From G963665925 sp050596425 (lineage in GTDB: Bacteria; Bacillota; Clostridia; Peptostreptococcales; Acidaminobacteraceae), in NCBI RefSeq assembly GCF_050596425.1, contig NZ_CP192292.1, positions 1,984,001-2,048,000 on the forward strand: a stretch of 64,000 nt of DNA, read 5' to 3'. Under the pieces are notes generated by a model. It was not told the origin of the DNA and did no database searches. It worked only from the letters and a program-made list of their open reading frames with translations. The translations under genes were made by a program, and so were the position numbers. Below, in pieces: positions 44,416 through 53,147 of the stretch (position 1 is the first letter of the stretch; every line of letters begins with the position of its first letter).

Positions 44416-44666
44416 TTAGAAAAGGACTCAAGTACTCAAAATCTCAGATTGAAGCTATGAACCAAGAAAAGCAAAAGCCAAATAGAGAAAAACAAAAGCC
44501 AAATAGAGAAAAACAAAAGACCTTTGATGAGAAGTACAAAAGACATACAACATACATCGAGTACGATCTCTACGATGAAATTCAGGTACTTCGTGAAGCT
44601 AAAGCATTTAGAACAACAACAGATTTCATCAATGACGCTATCAAGCGAGAACTGGAAAGCTACTAG
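44412..44666 (+). CDS. small ParB-like partner, probable ribbon-helix-helix protein
   Basis: An 84-residue basic protein. Residues 20-35 hold a tandem KQKPNRE repeat, from a duplicated 21-bp unit near 44465-44510. The C-terminal half (HTTYIEYDLYDEIQVLREAKAFRTTTDFINDAIKREL) has the beta-strand, helix, helix plan of RHH DNA-binding proteins. Coupled to parA by a 4-bp overlap, it probably binds the palindrome upstream as centromere-binding repressor. Confidence 0.75.
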   Translation: MIRKGLKYSKSQIEAMNQEKQKPNREKQKPNREKQKTFDEKYKRHTTYIEYDLYDEIQVLREAKAFRTTTDFINDAIKRELESY

Positions 44667-44727
44667 AAAACGTTATGAAAAAATCTTTATAGAGATATTA
44701 TTAATTAGATATATTTACTGCACTGAA

Positions 44728-44757
44728 AGGCCTTAACACAAGTTGTTAAGGCTATTT
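44728..44757 (+). terminator. terminator after the par genes
   Basis: AGGCCTTAACA and TTGTTAAGGCT stem followed by ATTTTTATTTT. Confidence 0.85.
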
Positions 44758-44774
44758 TTATTTTGGGAGGTCAT

Positions 44775-45228
44775 ATGGCAAAGAAACGAATCAATATTAT
44801 TAGAACCAACCTTGTGAGGGAAAAAAAGTATTCTCTATGAGCCTAGGAAAATTACAAAACCAGAAGATGCAGTAAGATTAGCTCAAAATGTAATTGGTGT
44901 AGCAGACAGGGAGTAATTTGTGATCATTGCTCTAAATACGAAGAATGAGTTCAATCAAATCGAGATTACAAGTATCGGTACAATCAATTCAGCATTAGTA
45001 CACCCTCGTGAGGTTTTTTCAGGATTAATTTTAAGTAAGGCATCGAGTTTGATTGCAGTGCATAATCATCCGTCAGGTGATGTAAGCCCAAGCAATGAAG
45101 ACCGAAAAATATCAGAAAGGCTTGAGGCATCGGGGGAATTGCTTGGTATACCAATGCTAGATCACATTATTATTGCAGATGATAAGTATTTCAGTTTTAA
45201 AGAAGAGAAAAAGAGGGAGAAGTTATGA
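44775..45228 (+). pseudogene. RadC/JAB-domain protein, broken
   Basis: MAKKRINIIRTNLVREKK starts at 44775 after GGGAGG, then the frame breaks at a run of A near 44824. Another frame continues (LYEPRKITKPEDAVRLAQNVIGVADRE) to an in-frame TAA, and the C-terminal part (44920-45228) holds the JAB metal motif HNHPSGDVSPSNED. Such RadC-like proteins are common on conjugative elements. At least one frameshift and one stop make it non-functional. Confidence 0.8.
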
Positions 45229-45338
45229 TTGTATTTAGTCCTGAACAAAACTACAAAGAGATTATACCTAGAGAAGTACAGCCAATTGTAAATCATTACT
45301 TACAAATACTGATTAACGAATGGCAGATTACAGAATAA
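45225..45338 (+). CDS. hypothetical 37-residue protein
   Basis: Starts at the ATG overlapping the RadC stop and reads MIVFSPEQNYKEIIPREVQP. No family recognised; it may be a surviving piece of a longer element gene. Confidence 0.35.
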   Translation: MIVFSPEQNYKEIIPREVQPIVNHYLQILINEWQITE

Positions 45339-45362
45339 ACATATAGAAGTGAAGGTGACTTT

Positions 45363-45572
45363 ATGCTCATAATTGAGAATGAAAGTGACTATGACATTTT
45401 GAATTACTACAATGTTGACTTAGAATCGCAAATTATTGAGTTTACAGAAAAAGTCCAAACACCAGAAGGTAACTGGATACATTCGTTGATACTTCTGGGT
45501 GATGATTTTGGAATAATTGTTTTCATGAAAGAAGAAATGGCACCGCAAAACTTGTTGGAATATCTTGATTAA
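45363..45572 (+). CDS. hypothetical 69-residue protein
   Basis: A small acidic protein (MLIIENESDYDILNYYNVDL) with a GAAGGTG site before ATG and a terminator after it. No family recognised. It belongs to the element's accessory module; whether it is intact cannot be judged. Confidence 0.5.
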   Translation: MLIIENESDYDILNYYNVDLESQIIEFTEKVQTPEGNWIHSLILLGDDFGIIVFMKEEMAPQNLLEYLD

Positions 45573-45606
45573 GCCCTAACCGTTAAAAAATTGGTTGGGG
45601 TTTATT
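45573..45606 (+). terminator. terminator
   Basis: AGCCCTAACC pairs with GGTTGGGGTT, followed by TATTT. Confidence 0.65.
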
Positions 45607-45980
45607 TATGGAATCTAGGAGGAAATATGACTCAAATAGTAACAAGCACAATGATTACAGAAGTTACTTATGATGATGGCAAGAACAACAGGTTTTCTTG
45701 TTAAAAAGGAATGGGATAAGAAGCAAAAGAAAGCACTCATTATCATGAAAAATACAGGCATTACGGATGATGTCATTCAGGATCAAACAACTATGTATGT
45801 CATCAATAATCTAAGTTCACTTGGCTACGGAACAGTGACCATTGCTAATCTTGATCCCAATATGTCTTTGGTAAAATAAATTTGAACAAAACGGCAACAA
45901 AAAATGACAAAAATAATTGCCAGTACAATCCAATCAAATTATCCTTTTAGGTAACCACACTTAAAAGGGAGTGAAAGGAC

Positions 45981-47483
45981 GTGCTGACAATTACTCAAGT
46001 CAATTATATACGGGAAATGTATTTCGATAAAGGACTTTCCGTATCAGAAATCGAGAAACGTACAACACACTCACGCAACACTATTAATAAATATATCAAC
46101 CTAGAGGACTTTAACGATAAACCTTACACCCGCAAGAAAGAACGTAAATCAGACTTAATCAGACCTTTTGTTCGCCAGATTCTTCTCGATGACAAGCATA
46201 AGCGTAAAAAGCAGCGCCATACAGCCAAGCGGATCTATGAGCGTGCCCTTGAGGAATTCCCGGAACTTTGCCAAATCAGAGAACGAACGATGCGAACAAT
46301 TGTAGCAGAAGAACGCAGCCAACTCTACTCGGATAAAGAATGCTTTCTTGTTCTTGAGCATCCGGGCGGTGAGGCGCAGTTCGACTTTGGCGAAATTGAC
46401 ATCTATGAAGATGGCAAACTCGTCAAGGCTCATGAGTTTGTTATGACTTTCCCGGCAAGTAACGCAGGTTTTTGCCAAATCACCAGAAGCGAGACAATGG
46501 AAGCGGTTTGCGAAAGTTTGGAAAAAATCTTTGAACATATCGGCAAAGTACCAAGTCGCATCTGGTTTGATCAAATGGCTGCCGCAGCGTTGCGGCAAAA
46601 GGATGACAAAGGCAGTGTCGTAGCAAATCCAAGATTTCAAAAGTTTGCACTTCATCATGGCTTTAAGATCAACTTTTGCAACCCTAACTCTGGAAATGAA
46701 AAAGGATCTGTTGAGAACAAGGTCGGGTATTTCAGAAACAATCTTTTTATACCGGAGCCCAAACTACATGATATCGATGAATTCAACAAGGGTTTGCTGG
46801 GACGTTGTGACAAGGACAACGAACGAGAGCATTATAAGCATAAACCCAAAACCATTCAGTCTCTGTTCCTAAAAGAAAAAGAGATGATGCACACCGTGAA
46901 CCCTGCCTCTTACGATTATGCCCGTGAAACAAAACATCATGTTTATAAAAACGGGCATATAAAAGTAGATGGTAACGAGTATTCCGTATCACCGAGTAAA
47001 GTCGGTGAAAAGGTTACAGTCAAATATTATGCCAATGAACTCATCATCTGCGACTTAGACTATCGTGAACTCACAAAGCATAAACGCTCCTTTGAGAAAG
47101 GAACGAAATTCACCCACTGGGTTGACTTCATCACTCTGGTGGCGAAACGTCCAAAAGCTCTTAAATACACAGGGTTTTACACGCTGCTTCCGGATGTATG
47201 GCAGCGCTACACTTCAGCCCTTGATAAAAATGATTTACGTGACGCTTTATCTTTTCTCAAATTTTGTCTGCTCGAAAGCGATTTTGACTTTGCTGCAAAA
47301 ATAGTTGAAGAAAACATGAAACAACACGTATATTCATCGGATGCGCTATGGACGACTTATCACAGGATGAACGAAGATCAGGCCATTTACCTGCAAGGGA
47401 CAAGCGACACACTGCCAGTACTGCCTGATTATGATTTACAGCTTGATGACTACGATACGCTGTTAGGTGGTGCGCTGTCATGA
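45981..47483 (+). CDS. istA: IS21 transposase IstA
   Basis: A 500-residue transposase starting at GTG 45981. The N-terminal HTH (SVSEIEKRTTHSRNTINKYI) is followed by an integrase-type DDE core: AQFDFGEIDIY, IWFDQMAAAAL and NSGNEKGSVENKVGYFRN. Length is normal. It overlaps istB by 4 bp, the standard IS21 arrangement. Confidence 0.95.
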   Translation: MLTITQVNYIREMYFDKGLSVSEIEKRTTHSRNTINKYINLEDFNDKPYTRKKERKSDLIRPFVRQILLDDKHKRKKQRHTAKRIYERALEEFPELCQIRERTMRTIVAEERSQLYSDKECFLVLEHPGGEAQFDFGEIDIYEDGKLVKAHEFVMTFPASNAGFCQITRSETMEAVCESLEKIFEHIGKVPSRIWFDQMAAAALRQKDDKGSVVANPRFQKFALHHGFKINFCNPNSGNEKGSVENKVGYFRNNLFIPEPKLHDIDEFNKGLLGRCDKDNEREHYKHKPKTIQSLFLKEKEMMHTVNPASYDYARETKHHVYKNGHIKVDGNEYSVSPSKVGEKVTVKYYANELIICDLDYRELTKHKRSFEKGTKFTHWVDFITLVAKRPKALKYTGFYTLLPDVWQRYTSALDKNDLRDALSFLKFCLLESDFDFAAKIVEENMKQHVYSSDALWTTYHRMNEDQAIYLQGTSDTLPVLPDYDLQLDDYDTLLGGALS

Positions 47484-48199
47484 AAGAAGCCATTACACGA
47501 CTGCAACAGCGCATGAAGCTAAGCAGCAACATTATTCCCATATATGAGTCCATTGACTATGACTCTAAAGACCAGTTTGTCTATGCCTTGCTTCAAAAGC
47601 TTTTCGAAGAAAGGCAACTCAATATTATGCAGCGGAACATGAAACTGGCGGGCTTCCCTGGTAAAAAAACGCTTGAAACCTACGATTTTTCCAGAGTCAT
47701 CTTTCCGGAGAAACTAACACTGGAAGCCTTAAAAGAACTTGAATTTCTCGAGCATCAGGAAAACCTTGTTCTCTATGGAAATATTGGCGCTGGCAAAACT
47801 CATTTGGGTATTGCCCTTGGCATCAAGGCGATTAATCGTCATAAAGTGGTTTACTTTTATACCGTCCACGAGCTGGTCAACAAGTTGATTGACGCTCGTG
47901 AAAAAGGAACCCACGAACGATTTATGAAAAAGCTCCAAAAGGCACATCTGCTTGTGCTTGATGAGTGGGGCTACCTTCCGTTACATCAAGAAGGCGCACG
48001 GTTGCTGTTCGAAGTCATCAGCATGTGCTATGAACAAAGAAGCATCATTATCACCACTAACATAGAGTTCAGTCATTGGAAAAACTTTCTCTTTGACGAG
48101 AAACTCACGGCCGCCATCATTGATCGAGTGATTCACCATTCACACCTACTGTTCTTTGATGGCCCAAGCAGACGCAAGGAAGAAGCTCTTTTAAGATAA
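47480..48199 (+). CDS. istB: IS21 helper ATPase IstB
   Basis: A 239-residue DnaC-like AAA+ ATPase with Walker A GNIGAGKTHLGIALG (about residue 95) and Walker B LLVLDEWGYLP. It assembles on target DNA and directs IstA. Complete. Confidence 0.95.
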   Translation: MKEAITRLQQRMKLSSNIIPIYESIDYDSKDQFVYALLQKLFEERQLNIMQRNMKLAGFPGKKTLETYDFSRVIFPEKLTLEALKELEFLEHQENLVLYGNIGAGKTHLGIALGIKAINRHKVVYFYTVHELVNKLIDAREKGTHERFMKKLQKAHLLVLDEWGYLPLHQEGARLLFEVISMCYEQRSIIITTNIEFSHWKNFLFDEKLTAAIIDRVIHHSHLLFFDGPSRRKEEALLR

Positions 48200-48556
48200 C
48201 AATAACATCGGATTGTACTGTTTAAAAAGTTTTGCCATTTTCGTCAAAAAACTATTGCCAAATACATCCCAATATCTAAGGAAAGGAAACAAGAGCTGTT
48301 AGAGAGCAGAACTTGAAGTTCATTGAAGAAGCAGCTAAGAACTCAGACGATGTAATCATTGCAGCTGGAAAAAGGATAGAAACTAACAAGGATGCTACAG
48401 AAAGACTAAAAATCTTCACAGAAATCATTGAAGGGACGAAAGCAAGACTACTTGAAATCGAGTCCCTAAAAAGCAAAAGGCGAGGTTTCCATCCGCTCTG
48501 TCACGAGGTCAAGAAGGGATTCAATTTAGTACCATATGAAGCCAAGGAGAATACAG

Positions 48557-48703
48557 ATGACAAATAGGTTTGAAGGTGAGAAATTCATGACCATAGGATT
48601 TTTGAGTACTGTACCTGCAAGGGTACAGTTTTTAATTTTTGAAATCATTGAGAAAGCGAAAACAGACTTAGCGTTACTTGGACTTGATATTGATATCTTG
48701 TAA
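48557..48703 (+). pseudogene. small element gene fragment (DUF960-like N-terminus)
   Basis: Starts at an ATG overlapping the DUF1643 end and reads MTNRFEGEKFMTIGFLSTVP for 48 residues, then stops where primase sequence begins in another frame. The opening resembles DUF960 proteins of conjugative elements. A perfect 8-bp hairpin with T-run (48608-48635) lies within it. Confidence 0.4.
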
Positions 48704-48713
48704 GTGTTCAGTC

Positions 48714-49310
48714 TTTCTCAAGATTATATCTTCAGGCGAACATATTACAGTTGAGGAGAAGTTCAAAATGAGCTTTCCGTATGAACCGTATGTAAAGCTA
48801 CTCTTTGCAACTAATAGACTGCCATACAGCAAAGACAAATCGTTTGGTCTTGCTAGAAGACTTGTTATTGTACCAATTATGAAGCAGTTTGTGGATGATC
48901 CTAAAGGTCTAAATCAGGAAAAGTCTGATCGGAACTTGTTTGACAATCTGCTTGAAAAATTACCTGGCATCCTAAACTTTGCAATAACAGGATTTCAAAG
49001 ACTTGTGCAAAACAATTTTCAGTTTACCAAGTCTAAGGCGTCAAATGAAGTTCTTAGGGACTACAAGATTGAAATAAACCCGATTCTTGACTTCTACTAT
49101 GAAAGAATCAAGACGGCAAACTCTTCAAGAATAAATAAAAAGGATCTCTACAGTGCGTATATAAGCTGGTGTGAAGAAAATAATTACAAAAGTCAGATGA
49201 ACACTGGACAACCTAAATTTACAAGATAGTTCAAATCAATTCTGATTACTGAAAATATTGCTTATGATGAGAAGAAAAGCAATGGAGTATCATACTTTGT
49301 ATGGGTATGA
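48714..49310 (+). pseudogene. C-terminal fragment of phage/plasmid primase-helicase
   Basis: ISSGEHITVEEKFKMSFPYEPYVKLLFATNRLPYSKD matches the helicase end of P4/D5-type primases (after the Walker motifs), and a winged-helix tail follows. The N-terminal primase and Walker A parts are missing, and a TAG at 49227-49229 interrupts the tail. It was joined to the preceding fragment by a deletion. Confidence 0.75.
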
Positions 49311-49770
49311 TTTCTGACGTAGTTGATCTTGAAGGTATTGAAATCTTTGAATCGGCAAAGGATGTTATAGTATCCGGTGTTGGACTTCTGGATGTCTCTG
49401 GACTAAAGTTGCTTCCTAAACTGGAAAAACTAACAATACTTGAAGCTGAAGTGTCTAGTGTAAAAGATATTTTTCAGCTGGAGGCTCTCAAATATGTTCA
49501 ACTTAATTATTTGAATCAGATGTCATTAATCACAATAAATGATAATGGTACTCAGATTGACTACGATTGCATACTAGATATGTACCGAAAGAATTACAAG
49601 CTGTCGTTGAATCATCACCTAAGTTTATACCATTCGTTAGAGCTTACTTATCTGAAATAAATAGAGATGAAAACTGGTTAGATAAGGTGGTTATGAATAG
49701 ACTCATGGGTGAGAAGAGAAGTAGTAAATATATAAGTACAATCAAGAAAATGGCAGTATTTCTACATTGA
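49301..49770 (+). pseudogene. leucine-rich-repeat protein remnant
   Basis: SDVVDLEGIEIFESAKDVIVSGVGLLDVSGLKLLPKLEKLTILEAEVSS reads like short LRR units. The frame goes off near 49565, where a second frame (PKFIPFVRAYLSEINRDENWLDKVVMNRL) continues to 49770. Probably one or two decayed genes; original function unknown. Confidence 0.45.
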
Positions 49771-49905
49771 AGAATTGTATTATAAGTACAATGTTGAGCC
49801 GTTAAAGATTCTGATAGGAGCTGCGCAGTTAGGATTCTAACTAGGTTTAGAAATACGCAATGAACGTATAATCAATGAAATATTATTAGATTTAGGAGGT
49901 AAGAG

Positions 49906-50046
49906 ATGACACTTTCAAGGGAATCACTAAAAAATAATGAAGGCACTCGTTGTGAGCAAATCGAATCAATCAAGTTTGATGAAAAGTTTTTAGACGATGT
50001 TTCAAGACACCTGGGAAAGTTGATTGCTTCTAGAAAGGAGGAATAA
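49906..50046 (+). CDS. small protein preceding the serine recombinase
   Basis: A 46-residue acidic/basic protein, MTLSRESLKNNEGTRCEQIE, with an AGGAGG site. Small genes in this position are common ahead of large serine recombinases on Firmicute elements. Function unknown. Confidence 0.5.
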   Translation: MTLSRESLKNNEGTRCEQIESIKFDEKFLDDVSRHLGKLIASRKEE

Positions 50047-51087
50047 CTATTAGGCTAATAAAAAATGGTATAAAACCGGAAATACTGGCAATTTGTTATT
50101 CAAGAATTTCAACTGATGAGCAAAATGCAAAATCAATTGAAGCACAGGAATCTGAAACGGAACGCAATGCAAAAACTTTAGGAGCTACTAAAGTAATACA
50201 TTTCAAAGGCATTGGAATATCTGGAAAGACTGACAAACGCCTAGGATTTCAAAGGGCGATTGCATATGCCATTGAAAATGGAGCAAAATTCTTTGTAGTT
50301 CATAAGTTAGATCGTTTTTCAAGAAATAGAGATAACATGGCTAAATACAGATCGATACTTGAAGCAGAAGGCATTAAGCTATGCAGTGTGTCTGAAAACT
50401 AACTGGAGAAGTTGAAGATATTCTGCTTGAATCAATTTATGATGGTCTTGCTGAGTTCTATTCTGCTAATCTTGGAAGAGAAGTAACAGAAGTTCTAAAG
50501 CAAAATGCCTTAAACACCAAGTTTAATGGAGGCACTCCGCCTCTTGGTTATGACATTGATAAGGACAAAAACTACATCGTTAATGAAGCTGAAGCAATTG
50601 TTGTGAAGAAAACATTTGAAATGGTGCTTGAGGGGATGACCTATGGTGAAATACTTAAAGAGTTCAACCGCAGAGGTTACAAAACCAAGCGAAACAAAGC
50701 CTTTGGTAAGAACAGCCTTCACTCAATCCTCAGAAACGAACGATACAAAGGGACATATGTTTACAATAAGACTATGAAGCGACGTCGAAATGGCAGCAGA
50801 AACAGACATAAGCAAAAGGATGATAGCGAGATAATCAGAGTTGAGAATCCAATTCCAGCCATCATTTCTACAGAAAAATTTTATAAAGTACAAGAACTAC
50901 TCGATTCAAGAAAAAAGAATGGTGCATCATCTAAAGCTAAAGAAATATATCTATTACAAGGTGTAATCTACTGCGGGGAATGTGGAGCGTCAATGCATGG
51001 GAACCGTAGGAAGAATGGCTCTGGTGAGTATTATGTTAGTTATAGATGTTGCTGCAACAAGCATAAGATGCAGTGCACTAACAAAGA

Positions 51088-51095
51088 AATTAGAA
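51088..51095. repeat. target duplication AATTAGAA, left copy
   Basis: The same 8 bases recur at 52414-52421. Removing one copy and everything between restores the recombinase frame as CTNKEIRRDHIED. Confidence 0.75.
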
Positions 51096-51159
51096 GTGTA
51101 TTCGCTAATATAAAAGTGAGCTGGACTGAACCCTTTAGAGTAGATACTATACTGGCTCA

Positions 51160-52026
51160 TTAAGCTGCACGATTTCTAACAACAACTGGAGCAGTAGTGC
51201 TCTTCAGCTGTATTCGTTCATTGTTATAAAAATTGATATATTCATCAATCTCAATGGCCACTGAGTTAGTCATCATATTGCTGGTATCTGATAACCACTC
51301 AATCTTTAGTGTTGAAAAGAAGCTTTCTATTGGTGAATTATCAATAGGTGTTCCCGGCCGAGACATCGAAGGTTCAATTCTATTATCATTAAGAAATACA
51401 TGATACTCATGAGAGGTGTATTGCGAACCCATGTCACTGTGCAAGATAGTTACATTATCCTGCCTTTTGTGCTTTAAGGCTTGAGAGACTGTTGAAATCA
51501 CTATGGGTGTCTTTGAGTTTTTTGCATAGGAGTAACCAAGAATGCTACCATCATATAAATCTTTCAATGCGGATAAGTATAGGATACCATCTTTGCATTT
51601 AAATTGCGTTATATCGGTTGACCATTTCTCATTTTTACGTGTACTGTTAAATTGTCTTTTCAGTTTATTTTCATATTTATGAATACAGTCTTTAGAGTGA
51701 GTTATATTTCTACTTCTTCGTATAATTGAGCAAAGTGAAAATTTGTTCATAATCCTTAAGACAGACTTATGGTTTATTTTAATCCTCATGACTTTGTTCA
51801 GCCAAATTGTTATTCGACGATAACCATATGAAAACTTTATTTTCTCTTGATATTCCTTGATTAGTTTCGCAATATACTTATCCCGTTTTGTACGCTTGCT
51901 TTCTGGATGCTTAAGCCATTTATAGTATCCACTTGATGAAACACCAAGAATCCTACACAAGTTGCTTACCGTGTACTTATGACGTAGTTGCTGAATTACC
52001 TTATATTTTAATCTTGCGGATCCCAC
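51160..52026 (-). CDS. IS3 transposase OrfB
   Basis: A 288-residue integrase-core transposase: HTH_21-like FSYGYRRITIWLNK, then DDE residues in KWSTDITQFK, LHSDMGSQYTSHEY and NSPIESFFSTLKIEW. It overlaps orfA by 19 bp in another frame, so the active transposase probably arises by programmed frameshifting as in other IS3 elements. Complete. Confidence 0.93.
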   Translation of the reverse strand: MGSARLKYKVIQQLRHKYTVSNLCRILGVSSSGYYKWLKHPESKRTKRDKYIAKLIKEYQEKIKFSYGYRRITIWLNKVMRIKINHKSVLRIMNKFSLCSIIRRSRNITHSKDCIHKYENKLKRQFNSTRKNEKWSTDITQFKCKDGILYLSALKDLYDGSILGYSYAKNSKTPIVISTVSQALKHKRQDNVTILHSDMGSQYTSHEYHVFLNDNRIEPSMSRPGTPIDNSPIESFFSTLKIEWLSDTSNMMTNSVAIEIDEYINFYNNERIQLKSTTAPVVVRNRAA

Positions 52027-52304
52027 CTTTCTAATTCTTTTTGAAAAACCTCAAGTACTTCCATTTGCATCTTTATTTCATTGAGCATCATCTGTTTTGC
52101 GGGCTGCACTTTAGTCTCTGGTTTTCCATTAATATTATTAGGCATTGGATCTGCGCCAGTTTCTTTACGATATGAACGTAGCCAACTCTGTATGGTTGTT
52201 CTGCCGATTCCAAATTCTTTTGCAAGAACTCTCGTTGAATACCCCTGGTTTAAATGTAAATCTAAAATTTCGTTACGTTGTATAATAGTAAATCTCCTTG
52301 CCAT
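52008..52304 (-). CDS. IS3 transposase OrfA
   Basis: A 98-residue HTH protein (STRVLAKEFGIGRTTIQSWLRSYRKETG, about residues 19-46) with a C-terminal leucine-rich coil. It binds the IS ends and supplies the N-terminus of the OrfAB fusion. An AAGGAG site precedes its ATG on the minus strand. Confidence 0.92.
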   Translation of the reverse strand: MARRFTIIQRNEILDLHLNQGYSTRVLAKEFGIGRTTIQSWLRSYRKETGADPMPNNINGKPETKVQPAKQMMLNEIKMQMEVLEVFQKELERWDPQD

Positions 52305-53030
52305 TATAAAACTCCTTTGCTTTTAGTAATATTATAAATGGCTCATTATAGATGTCTACTAAACAGGGGGCACTTCACATGAGCGAGTGGCTCACTTTTT
52401 CGTTGACAAACACAATTAGAAGGGATCATATTGAAGACTATATTCTTGTTGTACTTCAAGAAAATCTATTTAGTCAGCTTAATGTTAAGAGACTGGTTAA
52501 AAAGGTTAATTAAACGATTGATTCAATTGAAAACAGTAAAGAGCACATAAAGGATGATCTGTTGAAAAAGCTTGAAATTGTTGAGTCAAAGCTCGCAAAT
52601 ATTCTTGGTGAAATCGAGCGGGGGAGTGCGCATTAGGTGCTGTTTGACAGACTTAGTGAGCTTCAAAGCGAAGAGGACAGAATAAGTGTAGAACTGAGCA
52701 AGCATCAGGCTCAGAAGACGCATCAGAGGGTAAATGATGAAGATGTGAAGAAGGCGTTTGCAGTATACAGACACACTCTAGCAAGCGCAGATCGTCAGAA
52801 TATCAAGGAAATCATAAAGAGATTTGTAACCAAAATAACAGTATATAAAGACCGTGTTGACATTGAGTTCAATACGGTCTTTTCATTTGTCCAGATACCA
52901 GTAAAACTCTTAGAACTTCTCCATTTGACGCGAGACAGGCTAAGGCAGGCGAGTGGTCTGTAGACATCGTTAATACAATATATGACACTGTTATGAGCAT
53001 CTAGTAAGTTTAATAAACTCAAAAAAATAA

Positions 53031-53058
53031 AAACCCTCACGATTTCTCGTGAGGGTTT
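53031..53058 (-). terminator. terminator of the tRNA-Leu gene
   Basis: AAACCCTCACGA and TCGTGAGGGTTT form a 12-bp stem with a 4-nt loop; the minus-strand transcript continues into T's. Confidence 0.88.
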
Positions 53059-53060
53059 GC

Positions 53061-53147
53061 TGGTGCCGAAGGCGGGACTCGAACCCGCACGCCCCGAAGA
53101 GCTTCGGATTTTGAGTCCGACGCGTCTGCCAGTTCCACCACTTCGGC
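53061..53147 (-). tRNA. tRNA-Leu (anticodon CAA)
   Basis: The minus strand reads GCCGAAG at the 5' end and CTTCGGCACCA at the 3' end, pairing over 7 bp with encoded CCA. The anticodon arm TCGGA-CTCAAAA-TCCGA gives anticodon CAA, reading UUG. A long variable arm (GCTCTTCGGGGC) and the T-arm GGGTTCGAGTCCC fit class II leucine tRNA. Its 3' end marks the right boundary of the island. Confidence 0.95.

Larger units (their letters stand above)
45864..48264 (+). mobile_element. IS21 family insertion sequence
   Basis: The element is flanked by identical 10-bp repeats ATCCCAATAT at 45854-45863 and 48265-48274. Its ends, GTCTTTGGTAAAAT on the left and the inverse of GTATTTGGCAATAG on the right, are imperfect inverted repeats, with additional subterminal TTGCCA copies. 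It contains intact istA and istB. The repeats and intact genes suggest recent insertion. Confidence 0.85.
45627..48567 (+). pseudogene. DUF1643 family gene split by an IS21 insertion
   Basis: An AGGAGG site and ATG at 45627 begin MTQIVTSTMITEVTYDDGK; a frameshift near 45690 moves the frame to VKKEWDKKQKKALIIMKNTG, continuing to NLDPN at 45860. The IS21 element sits there. Beyond it the same frame resumes at 48275 with a stop, then LKFIEEAAKNSDDVIIAAGKR and GFHPLCHEVKKGFNLVPYE to 48567. The C-terminal part fits DUF1643. Dead by a frameshift, an insertion and a stop. Confidence 0.7.
51122..52379 (-). mobile_element. IS3 family insertion sequence
   Basis: Ends read TGGACTGAACCC on the left and, inverted, TGTGAAGTGCCCCC on the right, with AGTAGA further in on both. 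TGAGC flanks it at 51117-51121 and 52380-52384 as a 5-bp target duplication. It carries overlapping orfA and orfB on the minus strand. Confidence 0.82.
51096..52413. mobile_element. 55-bp palindromic insertion, itself split by an IS3 element
   Basis: The outer ends are 51096-51121 and 52385-52413 once the IS3 and one TGAGC copy are removed. They begin GTGTATTCG and GTGTTTGTC (inverse) and converge on AAAAGTGAGC and GCTCACTTTT around a GAGTG loop. With the AATTAGAA duplication on both sides this is a miniature inverted-repeat insertion. Confidence 0.6.
50049..52963 (+). pseudogene. large serine recombinase, multiply disrupted
   Basis: CYSRISTDEQNAKSIEAQ carries the catalytic Ser motif and VVHKLDRFSRNRDN the resolvase signature. 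The frame stops near 50400 and resumes one frame over as TGEVEDILLESIYDGLAEFYS, then the recombinase domain and zinc ribbon (YCGECGASMHGNRR). It is split at 51095 by inserted elements, resumes at 52422 as RRDHIEDYILVVLQ, and has stops near 52512 and 52634 before the coiled-coil C-terminus. It was probably the island's integrase and is now dead. Confidence 0.85.

Noticed and set aside
44460..44515. CRISPR-like repeat
   Set aside because: Only a tandem coding duplication inside the 84-residue gene.
51160..52304. Frameshift between the two IS3 frames as a mutation
   Set aside because: Overlapping orfA and orfB with a frameshift is the normal IS3 expression mode.
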